From NCBI GenBank assembly GCA_015680685.1, contig MNCI01025128.1, positions 625,599 through 687,598 of the forward strand: a stretch of DNA of 62,000 bases, written 5' to 3'. The notes under the pieces are model-generated. The model was not told the origin of the DNA, did not search any database, and was given only the letters and a program-made list of their open reading frames with translations. Below, piece by piece: positions 11,841-22,496 of this stretch. Position numbers and translations under genes: made by a program. The stretch is from Gnetum montanum (lineage: Eukaryota; Streptophyta; Gnetopsida; Gnetales; Gnetaceae). Positions within the stretch are counted from its first letter, which is position 1, and each line of letters begins with the position of its first letter.

Positions 11841-13140
11841 TCAATTTATAGAGGTAGTGTTAGTACTGGCCATTTTAGGTTCATGGAAAGGTTTGGTTTG
11901 TTGGATGTTGACCAATAATTTCTTGTTCGAGCTTTCAGGTTTATAGATCATCATGGCCCCTGAAGGAAAAGTTTCATGAATGATATAAGGTCCTTCCCAC
12001 AACATTTGAAATTTAGTTTGTTGTGGCACATGTGTGGGATTCCAATAAACAACCTTCTCTCGATTGGTATTTGACTTTTGTAATCCTTAGGTCATGACGT
12101 TGTTTGTTAAAGGCCTTGTGTAGTTCATTGGATGACATGGTAGCTAATCGATTTTCATTTAGCAAGTTAAGGTTCATAAATCATTCTTTCTATGCTAGAC
12201 TGAGGTCAAGGTTGAGGTCACATGCTGTAGATAGTGTATGGAGCTCAGCTTGGATAGGAAGTGTTGGAAGTTTACCGTACAGTAACTCATAGGGAGAGTA
12301 GCCTATAGGGAGTTTCCATGTGGAGTGGTATGCCCAAAGAGCATCATTCAGTTTGGTGCTCCAGTCTCTCTTATATTTGCTAATGGTCCATGTTAGTATT
12401 TTTGTGATCTCCTTATTGGTAACCATTCGCTTGAAGACGATATGGTGTAGTCAGCTTATGCTCTAATCCTAAGTGTTGCATCAATTTTCAAAAATTAGCA
12501 CCTGTAAAATGTGTACCATTGTTAGAAATAAGTGCACGAGGCACACCAAACCTGTTTACGATTTGTTGTTGAACAAATCGTGTAGCAGTGGATGATGTAC
12601 AATCCGTAATAGCAGCTACTTCTGCCCACTTTGTAAAATAATCAATAGCAACAACGATGTACGCTTTTCCATTGGACATTGGTGTGATAGGCCCCATAAA
12701 ATCAATACCCCATATGTTGAAGGGTTCTAAGGGTTGAATCCATTATTGTGGACCCTCCATTCTAGTAGTCATTCTCTCATTGCGTTGGCAGTGCTCAAAA
12801 GATTAGATGAAATGATGAGCATCCTAGAACAATATAGGCCAATGATATCCTACAAGCAAGATTTTAATGGTTTTTCATCTCCCAACATAATCACCCCCAC
12901 AAGGGCCCTCATGAGTGTCTTGGAGAACTTGCAATTGGTCCACATCAAGAACATACCACAGACCAAGCCATCAGAACATACTTTAAAAAGTTGTCCATTA
13001 ATTTTCATGAAATATTTGGCTCGGTGAAGAAATTGTTGTTTCTTTTTAAGGTCTAAACCTTGTGGTGTTTCTTGTGTAAGAAAATAAGTGAGAATGCCAC
13101 TATACCAATTTGTATCAGTGGGTAAGTGAATTTTTATCAC
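11841..13140 (-). pseudogene. pol: Integrase of element B
   Basis: The catalytic core begins near 12697 ([20 protein letters not shown], first Asp present). The second catalytic position lies in [10 protein letters not shown], where Asn replaces the usual Asp. The third catalytic Glu falls in a small deletion at the junction near 12430, between LQANG and VTNKEI. After this come WAYHSTWKLPIGYSPYELLY and, at 11841-12029, the C-terminal KFQMLWEGPYIIHETFPSGA segment. It would have joined element DNA to the genome; with two of the three acidic residues gone, this copy could not. Confidence 0.88.
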
Positions 13141-13850
13141 ACCTACGAAGAAGAGTTCATTAGGGAAATGGTCAGAGATTAAATATTCATCCTCTTTGTT
13201 GTCCCATCATAACCAAGATAAATGATCAGCAATAACATTCTCAATTCCTTTATGATCAATCATCATAAGATTGAACTCTTGTAAGATCACAAGCCATCAT
13301 ATGATGCAAGGGATCATCATTAGTTTATTCATCAGGAACCAAAGTGCACTATGATCCGCGTGTACAAATATCTTGTAGCCCAATACATAGTGCCTAAATT
13401 TTTCTAGTGCAAACACCGCAATCATTAATTCTTTTTCTGTTGTGGTGTAATTGAGTTGTGCACCAGAAATACTTCAACTTGCATAGTGAATGTAATAGGG
13501 TCTTCTCTGGTCATCTAACTATGTAAGTACAACTCCTAAAGCAAAGTTGGATGCGTCAGTCATTATGTGGAATGGTCTGGACCAATCAGAAGCTTGTAGA
13601 ATGGGTGTTTCTATGATCTTCTATTTAAGGTTTGGAAGGCCAACTCATATTCCCTGGTCCATTCAAAAGGTACATCCTTCTTCGTTAGTTCTACCAAAGG
13701 TTTTGCAACCCTTGAAAAGTTCTTAATGAAGCATCTATAATAGCTACCATTGGTAGGGACTTAGTTGTTTGTGTGCTAAGTAGAACATAGGAAATCATCC
13801 ACATCACTGGGAGCTAGAACAAACCCTTAGGGTTAATCAGAAGAAAAAAT
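13140..13850 (-). pseudogene. pol: RNase H and connection of element B
   Basis: The minus strand reads ELMIAVFALEKFRHYVLGYK followed by IFVHADHSALWFL (about 13340-13430), the hallmark of the gypsy RNase H-like domain that degrades the RNA strand after copying. Upstream is the connection region, with VDPKKIKFIQGIT. A degenerate integrase N-terminal region begins at the 3' end of this stretch (about 13140). Stops interrupt the frame. Confidence 0.82.
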
Positions 13851-14440
13851 TTATAGTTTTAGGTTGACGAGTGATTCCTTGGATGAATTTAATCTTTTTA
13901 GGATCTACCTCTATCCTTGTTTGTGAAATCTTATGCCCTAATACTACGTCTTCTTGGACCATTAAATGGCTTTTCTACCAATTGAGCCTTAAGTTGGCTT
14001 CAACACATCATTTTAGTACTTACTCTAATTGTTCCAATGCTTGTTCGAAGTCCACTCCATAGGTGGAGAAATCATCCATAAAGGCCTTCACACAATTTCC
14101 TATTTGCTGCTAAAATATTCTTAGAACCAAACATTGAACTGTTGCCAGGGCATTGCACAAGCCAAACAACATCTGCCTAGATGAAAATGTTCCCCAAGGA
14201 CTTATTAATGTGGTTTTGTCTTGGTCTTCTGGTGCTATTTGAATTTGATTGTATCCACTGTAACCATCCAGAAAACTATAATAGTAATGCCCTACAATGG
14301 TATCTAAGTCTTGGTCAATGAATGGCACTGGGAAGTGGTCTTTGAATGTTGCCATGTTCAGTAGCCTAAAGTCTATACACACTCTTCATTTACCTCCCTT
14401 TTTAGGCACAATGACTAAGGGAATAGCCCATTTAGTATCA
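13850..14440 (-). pseudogene. pol: Reverse transcriptase of element B
   Basis: Conserved gypsy RT blocks are visible. MCIDFRLLN-T-KDHFPVPFIDQ (from 14382) is block 1-2. FLDGYSGYNQI carries the first catalytic Asp. TLISPWGTF and MLFGLCNA follow, and the catalytic box reads FMDDFSTYG (about 14050-14075), with Phe in place of the usual Tyr and both Asp intact. The frame changes after position 14110. This enzyme would copy the element RNA to DNA in the particle. The overall degree of decay rules out activity. Confidence 0.88.
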
Positions 14441-14949
14441 GTAATGGGACAGATGAACCTAGCTTTTAGAAGTTGTTCAATTTCTTCTTTAACCACCTAC
14501 TTAAGCTTTGGATTCAGTTGCCTTTGCAGTTGTCGTTGAGGCTTCATGGAGGGCTCATTGTAAATTTTATGTTAGCATACCCTAGGATCTATTCTGATTA
14601 ATTCGAGATATGACCAAGAAAAGGCTTTCAACCATTTTTATACCATTTTCAGCAATCTTTCTTTTTGTTGAGGAGCGAGCTTAGTGTTAATGATTACTGG
14701 TTTTTCATTTTTGAGAAATGTGTACTCCATACTGATGGGTAGCAGTTTTAACTCAAGGGGCTCTTGCTTGAACTCATCAAGGATTTCCAACTTCTCCCAA
14801 TTGATATTTCGATGTCAGGAATTGGAAGTTTCTGATGGACTTACTCTAATGTATCTATGCTATCGATGTAGGCACAAGTCAAGCTCTTCATTGGTTCTAT
14901 GCATACAGTTGAGTTACTCTCTCGGTTAGTTGTCAGCCACTAGGTGCCT

Positions 14950-15290
14950 TCCTATCTTGTGGTTGTTGCATACAGGCATCTTTGTATGTTAGTTATTTGT
15001 GTACACTGGTTGCATGTAGGTAATGTTAAACGTTGTACAAACCAGGCTTTCTGCATGCAGTTGCACCCTGTGTCACTATATGCGATGCATGGAACTTTCT
15101 TCTCCTTGATCTTTCCAAACATATTTTCCTTTGATGTTTCTAGGAAAAGATCACGTATTCCTAGGCATGCATCAATTGTGCTTAGCCATGCTCTTCCCAT
15201 AATGATTGGAAAGTCCCCCTTGTAGTTGTTGACTTGAATCACTAGGAAATTAGCTAGATATGACCACCCACAAATAGNTTTCACTTAATG
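14950..15290 (-). pseudogene. Aspartic protease remnant of element B
   Basis: The C-terminal half of a gypsy protease: GWSYLANFLVIQV followed by FPIIMGRAWLSTIDACL, the counterpart of the LGRPWL region. The strand that should carry the catalytic Asp (present as DLGSYVNLI in element D) is missing between the Ns at 15278 and 15336. The 57 bp between these Ns read sensibly in the given orientation and do not look inverted. The loss may be an assembly effect rather than a mutation. Confidence 0.75.
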
Positions 15291-15499
15291 CACACGGTCA
15301 TGTTGACTCATGCCATTATCGATTGGATTAAAGCTNTGGTTTGAAGGAAGCTCCCAAGATTTGAATGATGGCAAGGTGTTTGGAGGATTAGCTGCTTGTG
15401 GTTGTAAGAACTTAGTTGGACTGTTGGTTCTAAAGAAAGGTTTCTTCCTTGTGCAGTTGTTTGAACCAATAGTAGGTTGAGGGTTGATAGCCCTTGTAG

Positions 15500-17847
15500 C
15501 ATTGTGTTACTGCGACTAGGCAGGGAGCTCACCCTGTAGGGCTGGAGCAGGTGGTAATGGAGCTAACGGTGGAAGAGGTGCAGTCAGATGAGAAGGATAG
15601 TATGTTTGTGGAACATCTCTTCTAGGAGAAGTAGTTCTATAATACTTGTGGACTTGGTAGTGAGGCTGAGGAGTGACATAACTACTAGAATCATGTGGAG
15701 AGATTGGTTGCTACACGTAGTACCCGTATAGGTCAGGTTGACGGTAAGGGTACTATTGATGTGGTGGTGGCATTCCCCATGATTGTGGATGTTGCCATTT
15801 AATACTATTCACTTGGTTGTGGTGGAGCTCCACTCAGATAATACATCAAAGATTAGTGGAACTGGCTTAGATTACCTTGAGTATAAGGTAACCTTTTGGG
15901 TAGCTGCCATTTGTTTAATCATGGATTTAGTGCATAAACCCCAGACTCCTACAAATGTGAGATTACTAGGCAACATCCCTTAGGATGGTCATATTGGCAT
16001 ATCTCACATTTTCCATCATTGTCTATGTCCGAATCCACAACCTCCTCAATCATGGAAACTTTGCCCTTACCTTTGTTATGTGCATATTTAGGTTCCTTCT
16101 TTTACCTCCTCTCTCGGTCACTACCTTGCTCCCTAGACTCCTCTACTATTTTGAGAACAGTTTGAAATTTATTATCTAGGGAGTCCCACATTTGGTCTAC
16201 CTTTTCCGATACATCTAATGCAAACTTTTGAATGGGTAAAGTTTTCCTATTCAGCATCTCTTTGAGTGGTGACTCTTCTTCATCCTCACAAAATCTAACT
16301 TCCTTATTTTGGAGGGAAGGATCTCTATTGTATTCCTCCATACTTTGTCTTTTCCTTAACTCACCTTTCTCTTTGGCAACTTGCTCCAATAATCTTTGTA
16401 CTTGATGGGCTCTAAGCTCAGATAGTCTCCCTTAGGCATAAGTCCCAAGGGTTCTTCGCATTTTGTACCTAAGTGCATCTACAAGATGACATTGTTGTTC
16501 CCTTTGTGAGTATTCATGGCTAGGGCCACGATGTAATAATGCATAATATCGACCCATGGTAGCATCTAAGGGTTCGTGTCCTCCTTGTTTCCATCATTGG
16601 ATTTTCTTTCGTAGGTTGGACACTTGGGAATATGTTTGATACTTATCATTGAATAACTCTAACAAGGTACTCCATCAATGAATGGATTCTAGTTCTAAGG
16701 ACTGGTACCAGCTTTCCACTTCTTTGATCAATGTTTGTGGAAACAATTTTAGTTTTTTCCACTCATTTTCTATATTTTGCAAGGCACATGCATCATAGAA
16801 TGCTTGTAGATGATTTTGAGGATCAACATTGTATCCCCCTTCAAATCGTAGGATATTGTTCATGTCTAATCTTTTGATCCTACTATCCTTTTGGTACCTT
16901 GTTGGGATCCTAACGACCTCGATTATATCTAGCATACTTCTGGTAGTGAGTAGGGGTTCATTGTGATTGTACTCTCTATGGTGTCTATGATGCCTATGTT
17001 GTTCCCTACTCTTCCTCCTTTCATGATGCGTTTCTCTAGAATGCCCTCATCCCCTTTCTTGAATATTTTTTCTATGATCTTTTTTTCACTTACCATTGTC
17101 CTCATGATCTTTCTCTTTCTGACTACATCCAGATCCTGAAGGAGAGGGGGAAGGAGATGATGAATGTGGAGAGGAAGGAGGACTAGCACCATGATGATGC
17201 CTGCCACTTTCTTTTTGGGGGTTGCAACCTTGACCGCAGTTACGATCAGAATGTCCATTGTTGTCATGTGTTCATGTTCCTTTTTCAAACCCTTTGTGTC
17301 CATTAGTATCAAAACCTAGGTTATGAATGGTTGAGTGAAAATTCTCATACACAAATCCTTGAACGAAGTCAACGAGAGGAACATTGTTATGTGGAAAACC
17401 TCTCGAGGTAGGTTCACCACCCTTGTTTTCACTTATGAAATACGGAAGATCCTAAGACCACTTTTCCTTCATAGATTTGTAATTTCTCTCCTATTGTAGG
17501 TCCCTTTGACGTTGTGCCTCCATGGGTCAATAATCTCTCAAATCTTGTTCATGTACAACATACTTCGACTGTAAATGTTGCATACCAATTTGTGTGAGAG
17601 CACGAAAAAGCATTCTTGGGATTGAGTGATTGGGTTGTAACACTATGTTACCCTCTAAATCATACCATCGTAATTGTTCATCCTAGTGGAGGATAAAGGT
17701 AAAGTATGGTACATACTCATCGAGATGAGCATATACCAAGCGAAACTGTTGGGGCACTGGCGGATCATTATCATGTGGAGTACACCTTTGACTATTCATT
17801 GTGTCAAGCCTAGGTGGTGAAGCACTTTCATAGGAAGAAGGAGACAT
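15500..17847 (-). pseudogene. gag: gag polyprotein of element B
   Basis: The start codon is at 17847-17845. In order: an N-terminal domain, a Ser/Pro-rich stretch followed by a strongly basic His/Arg/Lys stretch (about 16970-17250), and the capsid core of the plant retrotransposon gag family (about 16400-16935, with LDMNN-FEGGYN and HLQAFYDACALQNIENEW). A Glu/Lys-rich linker follows (16102-16389), then a zinc-knuckle-like motif CEICQYDHPKGCC (about 15970-16008). Spacing in the knuckle is C-x2-C-x3-H with a Cys three and four residues after the His, one residue shorter than the classical C-x2-C-x4-H-x4-C. Several in-frame stops, many of them TAG, interrupt an otherwise long conserved frame. 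The protein would package the element RNA. Confidence 0.88.
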
Positions 17848-17971
17848 GATTAATTATTCAATGTGTAATGTATTATTATATTATTATTATTTTTCTTTCA
17901 TAACTAATCCTAAGGGTTTGTTCCAACGATGGGAAGATTCCTAAGTTCTAATTAGCGCACAAACAACAAAG

Positions 17972-17989
17972 TCCCTGACAATGGCACCA
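17972..17989 (-). other. Primer-binding site of element B
   Basis: Minus strand TGGTGCCATTGTCAGGGA, one base from the LTR end. It is a decayed version of the tRNA-Asp site seen intact in A and C. Confidence 0.85.
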
Positions 17990-17990
17990 A

Positions 17991-18632
17991 TGATGAGTAG
18001 CGAGGTATCCCTATGCTCAACCATATGAATATGAGTGTTATCCATGATCTGGTTAAAATTTAAGGACTAAGTGCTTATGCACCTTCACAGAATAAGAATG
18101 GGTGAGGTGATTGTTGTCTTCCCAAGCTTACTCGTATGGCATGATTGCATTGTTAAGTAAACTTGAGGTATATGATTTTTATGTTTTANGTTAGTTAATT
18201 GATGTTGCTTTTATTGGTTCGTTAATTTTCACAAGTAAGCACACTCAATACGACCACTTCAAGCATACGCAGAACACTTGGTAACCCAGTAATGATTAGC
18301 GTTTGGTAATCCCATTAGTGTTACACTGGTTCAAGATGTGTANTTTTTGGACACAAGGTGTGCTTAGGTACACAATGCTTGAATAAAGATCTATTCACTT
18401 TATGACTCCTACTACGGGTGCTCAGAAATAATTCTAACCATGGAAAGGGAAAATTGCAAGAGTTTGGATAAGGGACTAGGAAATTAATGCCAAAACCAAG
18501 TTTGCCCACCTCTTATTTATAGGCAATGAGAAAGGTCTTGATATTAGGTATCCAATATCGCTTGGCAGGCTCTGATATCATAGACCTGATATTGCAGATT
18601 TGATATCATGGTCCCAATATCACAGTTCATCA
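17991..18632 (-). repeat. 5' LTR of element B, with an inverted segment between two Ns
   Basis: Both ends match the 3' LTR, including the TATA box at about 18511-18522 and the GATATC-rich U3. Between the single Ns at 18189 and 18343, the 153 bp match the reverse complement of 9554-9706 of the 3' LTR, and about 200 bp present in the 3' LTR are missing. This is best read as a wrongly oriented contig. Confidence 0.9.
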
Positions 18633-18756
18633 CTAATACTCACATGTTTGTTTGTAGTGTTTTTTCTTATTATTGGTAGGTTATAACAAATGAATGATCT
18701 TGACAACTTCGATGACCTAGAACAAAAAAACCTACATGATATCTTGGCATGATAGA

Positions 18757-18915
18757 GGGACATCTTGCTATGGCCTTTCGAGGCCTTAAATCAACAATAT
18801 AGCCTATCAAGGCCTTAAACTATCACCAGGGTTTGCTATGATCTTAAACTGGCACCACAGCTTACTAGGGCCTTAAATTGGTACCATGGCCCACTACAGC
18901 CTTAAAATGGCAACA
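18757..18915 (+). repeat. 29-bp minisatellite (about five units)
   Basis: Units begin ccttaaa- and alternate with gcctatcaagg- or gcttactaggg-type segments; the start-to-start distance is 29 bp. It is the same family as the 32-bp units at 45950-46080 and single units at 8650, 56830-56880, 57520, 57815 and 60580-60670. Confidence 0.8.
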
Positions 18916-19482
18916 TTGATGACTGGGGTAGTTTGGTTTTATCATTCCATGTGGCATATATGCATTAATGTTATAACATGTTCTATTTGCTTGGTTTTTT
19001 TGTCTTCTTGGAGTTGTGTTTACAGATTGAAGACTAGGATCGTTGCAAGAGTGCAACTCATTATAGTAGCAAGCTACTATGTGACCTCAATGTACACAAT
19101 TTGATGAGTTTGGCCTGCTATGTCAAAAGTGCTTGTACCATTGTCCTCCATGTAGCACCACTCCTTAAGCCCAACTCCATAACTTGATTATGACTTTCCA
19201 TACTTTGGTAAATAATGTTCACCTATGTTTGCCACTCATGCACTATAGCCATATTATATTTCTTCATCATGATCCATCCTCAAGTCCACTTGAATGTAAA
19301 ATAGCTAATTTAGTGGAAAAACCATTATGTCCATCAAGCACAACACACCTCACTTCAATGGGAAAAATAAGTTTGTTGAGTGTAACACGACTCACTCAAT
19401 GGGAAAACCATGTTAAACTGACCCTAGAAAAGAGACCCAATGAAGGTTTTACCTCACAAAAGAAAAGAAAAAAATGGGGAAC

Positions 19483-20356
19483 TGATGAAGCGCTATTAAT
19501 TTGATGCGTCGATGGGGTTGCGTATACATGGCCGCGTTGACGCGGCCCCATCGACACAGCCCAGCTACGTCAACGGGGCCCCGTTTACGTAACCGCCAGT
19601 ACTGGCCTATAAATAAGAGGGCCCTCAGCCTCATTTAGGCATCCTTTTGTCATTTGTAGCTAGACTCTTTCAGTTTGTTTCCGTAGGAGTTAGATTATTT
19701 TCCCAGTGCCTACCCGTAGTGTGATGCTTGTAATTGTACGGAACCTTTATTCGAGTGTGATGTATTTGGACACACACATGATCGGCAATAAAGATCGAGA
19801 TTACTTCATCATTGCAGCATTCACTTAGTTTAATTGTTTAATTTAATTGTTAATTATTTTTGTTATTTATTGCTTTCTTAGTTAATATTTATTTATCATC
19901 ATTTACTATTCCTGTTGTTAAATGCGGAATGAGTACGACTTAATCACGAGCATTTAAGTGTGACTACTTGGTAACCTAGCAATGTACCTAGGATCTACGC
20001 TTGGTAACCCCAGTAGTAGTCGTGCATGAGGTCCAAGATGTATATAGATGATTAAGGAACGGATACTCATCACACTTAGGCTAGCTTAGACTCATTTCCT
20101 ATTACTCATTATTTTAATCACTATTATTCTCCATTGTCTCTAGAAGTAGTAGTAGTTTAGGATCACATCATACGCCTCGCTTTGGACTAAACCATACGTG
20201 ACAAAGAAAATACTAGTCTAGGTGGGAAGATAGCGAACTGCGATTAACGTGTAACTATCTAGATACCACAACTAGCCTGTTTGCGGAGTTCGACCGGATC
20301 GTGCATGAATGCTCATATTCGTATGGTTGGGCATAGGGGTACCTTGCCGCTCATCA
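19483..20356 (+). repeat. 5' LTR of element C (874 bp)
   Basis: Starts TGATGAAGCGCT and ends CCGCTCATCA. The TATA box CTATAAATAA is at 19607-19616 and a polyadenylation signal AATAAA at 19787-19792. U3 is GC-rich with nested inverted repeats (GTCGATGGGG...CCCCATCGAC enclosing GGCCGCGT-TG-ACGCGGCC). Against the 3' LTR, U3 differs at about 29 of 137 positions but R-U5 at only about 5 percent. It contains about 64 bp missing from the 3' LTR. Confidence 0.93.
19607..19616 (+). promoter_or_regulatory. TATA box of the element C 5' LTR
   Basis: CTATAAATAA, followed by AGAGGGCCC. The same box with the same following bases is present in the 3' LTR at 25313-25322. Sequence identity between the LTRs rises sharply just downstream, consistent with the start of R. 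Confidence 0.85.
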
Positions 20357-20357
20357 T

Positions 20358-20375
20358 TGGCACCGTTGCCAGGGA
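20358..20375 (+). other. Primer-binding site of element C
   Basis: TGGCACCGTTGCCAGGGA, one base after the LTR end. It is identical to that of element A and differs by two bases from the plant tRNA-Asp complement. Confidence 0.92.
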
Positions 20376-20498
20376 CGATGCTAGTTATCTAGATTAGTTA
20401 TATCATACAAGCTCACTATATAGAAATTAACGATACATCTTTTAGCAGGCAAAAACTATAAAAAAGTCACATCTAAATTCACACACAATTTTACAACC

Positions 20499-22496
20499 AT
20501 GTCTCTCCTACAAGACTATAATAATTCCACATCTAGTGAGGCAATTCATTGGAGAACCAATGAATATTATGACAATGAAGATTGGAGTATGCAACCTGAA
20601 GTCAGGGTTTCTTATAAACATAAATGAAGACAACATCATCCCAACACATGAAAGCATAACTTACTTGATGACGATGAACCCCTACTGACCACTACAAGCT
20701 TAACGGAAATACAGGAGGTTGTTCGAATAGCCCGTAGGCATCATAAGGAAAGTTGTCTTCCCATGCTTGATTTAAACAACTTTCCCAAGTTTTCAGGAGG
20801 CTATGATTCAGACCCGCAACAACATTTACAAGCCTTCTATGATGCCTGTACATGGAAAAATATTGATAATGGGTGGCAAAAACTTAAGCTCTTTCCTCTG
20901 ACACTTGTTGGCCAAACAAAAGTATGGTATAGGTCATTAAAACCAAACTCAATTCAACGTTGGCCAACAATGGTAGAACTTTTCAACAAAAGATATCAAA
21001 CCTATGCGAGAGTGTCAACCTTGAGGAGACAAATCCAAGAATGGAAACAAGTGCAACATGAACCCTTGGACATGGCCTTAGAAAGATATTATGCACTGTT
21101 AAATAACTGCCCAGGCCATGGGTTCTCTGAGGAAAGGCTAATGTATCATATCATAGATGGGCTCCGTAATGAGACAAGGGAGACCCTAGGGATGTACACC
21201 CAAGGTCAACTATATGACCTACGGACCCATCAATTCCAAGAGCTTATTAAGCGGGTAGCAAAAGAAGAAGGAGAAATAGCCAAATGGGAGAATGTTGAAT
21301 GTTCTCAACAGGACCAAAATCTCAACTTAACAAGGGTCCATGATCATGAAGAGGATAAATCCACTCACTTCAAGAAGGTGGAATCATCTTTGCCAATCCT
21401 ACAATCACTAGATGAAATTGAGGCAAAGATCAATAAGATGATGGATTGGGTACATGAAAGTTGTGGAGAATATGCCAACATTATTAGAGGAAAAGCTATG
21501 CCAAATCAAGAAATAGAACAGGACACCATGGGACAATCGAAACAAAGGGTAGAAGAGAATAAGAATAAGAACTCAACTACCAATCATACGTGTCAATGTA
21601 ATATTTTCTTGTATGATCACCCAAAAGGTCAATGTCCAATCTTGTCACATTTACATGAGCATTAGGGAGGAATGTTAAATCTAGAGTTTGTACAAAAATA
21701 CTACATCCAACCATAGTGGAAAAAACCTCAGTCGTGAGGGAGGCCATTGCCAACTGGACCATACCCTTTGTATGTCACAGCACCAAATGCTTATTATGTT
21801 CAACACCCTATTTCTCCAACGGGATCAACATCCTCTACCTCACCTCATCGTTATCATTCTCCCGGGTACTATCCACACATGTCCTCTCCAACAAGATCAC
21901 CACCTCATGTACCTTACACTTCTCCTCAACCTCAATATTCTCATACTTCACCCCCTTCTACATCACCGTCAGCTATGCTAGAAGATTTTTCACCATAGCA
22001 TCAACCCACAAACGTTACTTGTGCTGCTACTATCAACAACAGTGGAGGTTCTTCACAACATCGAAGGCATCCCTTCTTTAGACGTGACCATCGAAAGGGA
22101 CACCACAATTCAGAAACCACTGCATCCACCAACTCAGCACAAATCCAACACTGTGGTGCATCTTCCTCTTTGAACCCAATGCCTCATGTTACCTTATCAA
22201 GGCCACCACTCAATACTCCAACAACCATGGGGCCCAATGAATATTGCCACATGGGGAGACATGTTGATCCTTGCATACCATCTTACGGTCACAAGTACCA
22301 TAGTGGGTCAACTCCTTATAAATTAACCACATCTTATAACTTGCCCCACTATGTCAACTCTAATCAAGTGTGTGAACCCCAATGGGGTAAGTATGACCAA
22401 GTCCCAATATTTCCAACATGCAAGGATCCCCACCTTACATTTATTAATTCTAGCCATGCTCAACCATTTAGTTATGGGGGGTATCCTCCATTCTAA
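20499..22496 (+). pseudogene. gag: gag of element C, one 665-codon frame with six premature stops
   Basis: ATG at 20499, terminal TAA at 22494. Premature stops are TGA 20625, TGA 20649, TAG 21663, TAG 21714, TGA 21735 and TAG 21996; no frameshift is needed. The longest open part (20763-21665, 300 codons) holds the capsid core with LDLNNFPKFSGGYDSDPQQH, HLQAFYDACTWKNIDNGW and AKEEGEIAKWENVE. A degenerate knuckle at the end of that part (CNIFLYDHPKGQC) keeps His and the last Cys but has Phe for the second Cys. The tail is rich in Pro, Tyr, Ser and Gln (21747-21998) and ends YGGYPPF. The N-terminal domain is much shorter than in B. All six stops are one C-to-T or G-to-A change from a sense codon. 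Confidence 0.92.

Larger units (their letters stand above)
9240..18632 (-). mobile_element. Element B: nearly full-length Ty3/gypsy retrotransposon with gag-pol, no ORF2
   Basis: Two LTRs (9240-10068 and 17991-18632), a tRNA-Asp-type primer site, gag, protease, reverse transcriptase, RNase H and integrase lie in the usual gypsy order on the minus strand. A polypurine tract abuts the 3' LTR. The five-base target duplication CTAAT is perfect (9235-9239 and 18633-18637). GE-R carries the same sequence without the insertion at about 57042-57046. The 5' LTR is disturbed by an assembly error. Compared with element D, the segment between integrase and the 3' LTR is about 1.8 kb instead of 5.1 kb and lacks ORF2. 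Confidence 0.92.

Noticed and set aside
15279-15335. Segment between Ns in the protease of element B as a second inverted contig
   Set aside because: Read in the given orientation it continues plausibly into GWSYLANF as in element D. The inverted reading is open but has no similarity, so there is no good evidence for inversion.
19449-19634. Minus-strand ORF over the element C 5' LTR
   Set aside because: It spans the LTR boundary and promoter and has no family resemblance.
21577-22081. Alternative-frame ORFs over the gag tail of element C
   Set aside because: Only the frame starting at 20499 continues the capsid core and keeps the Pro/Tyr-rich tail through to 22496.
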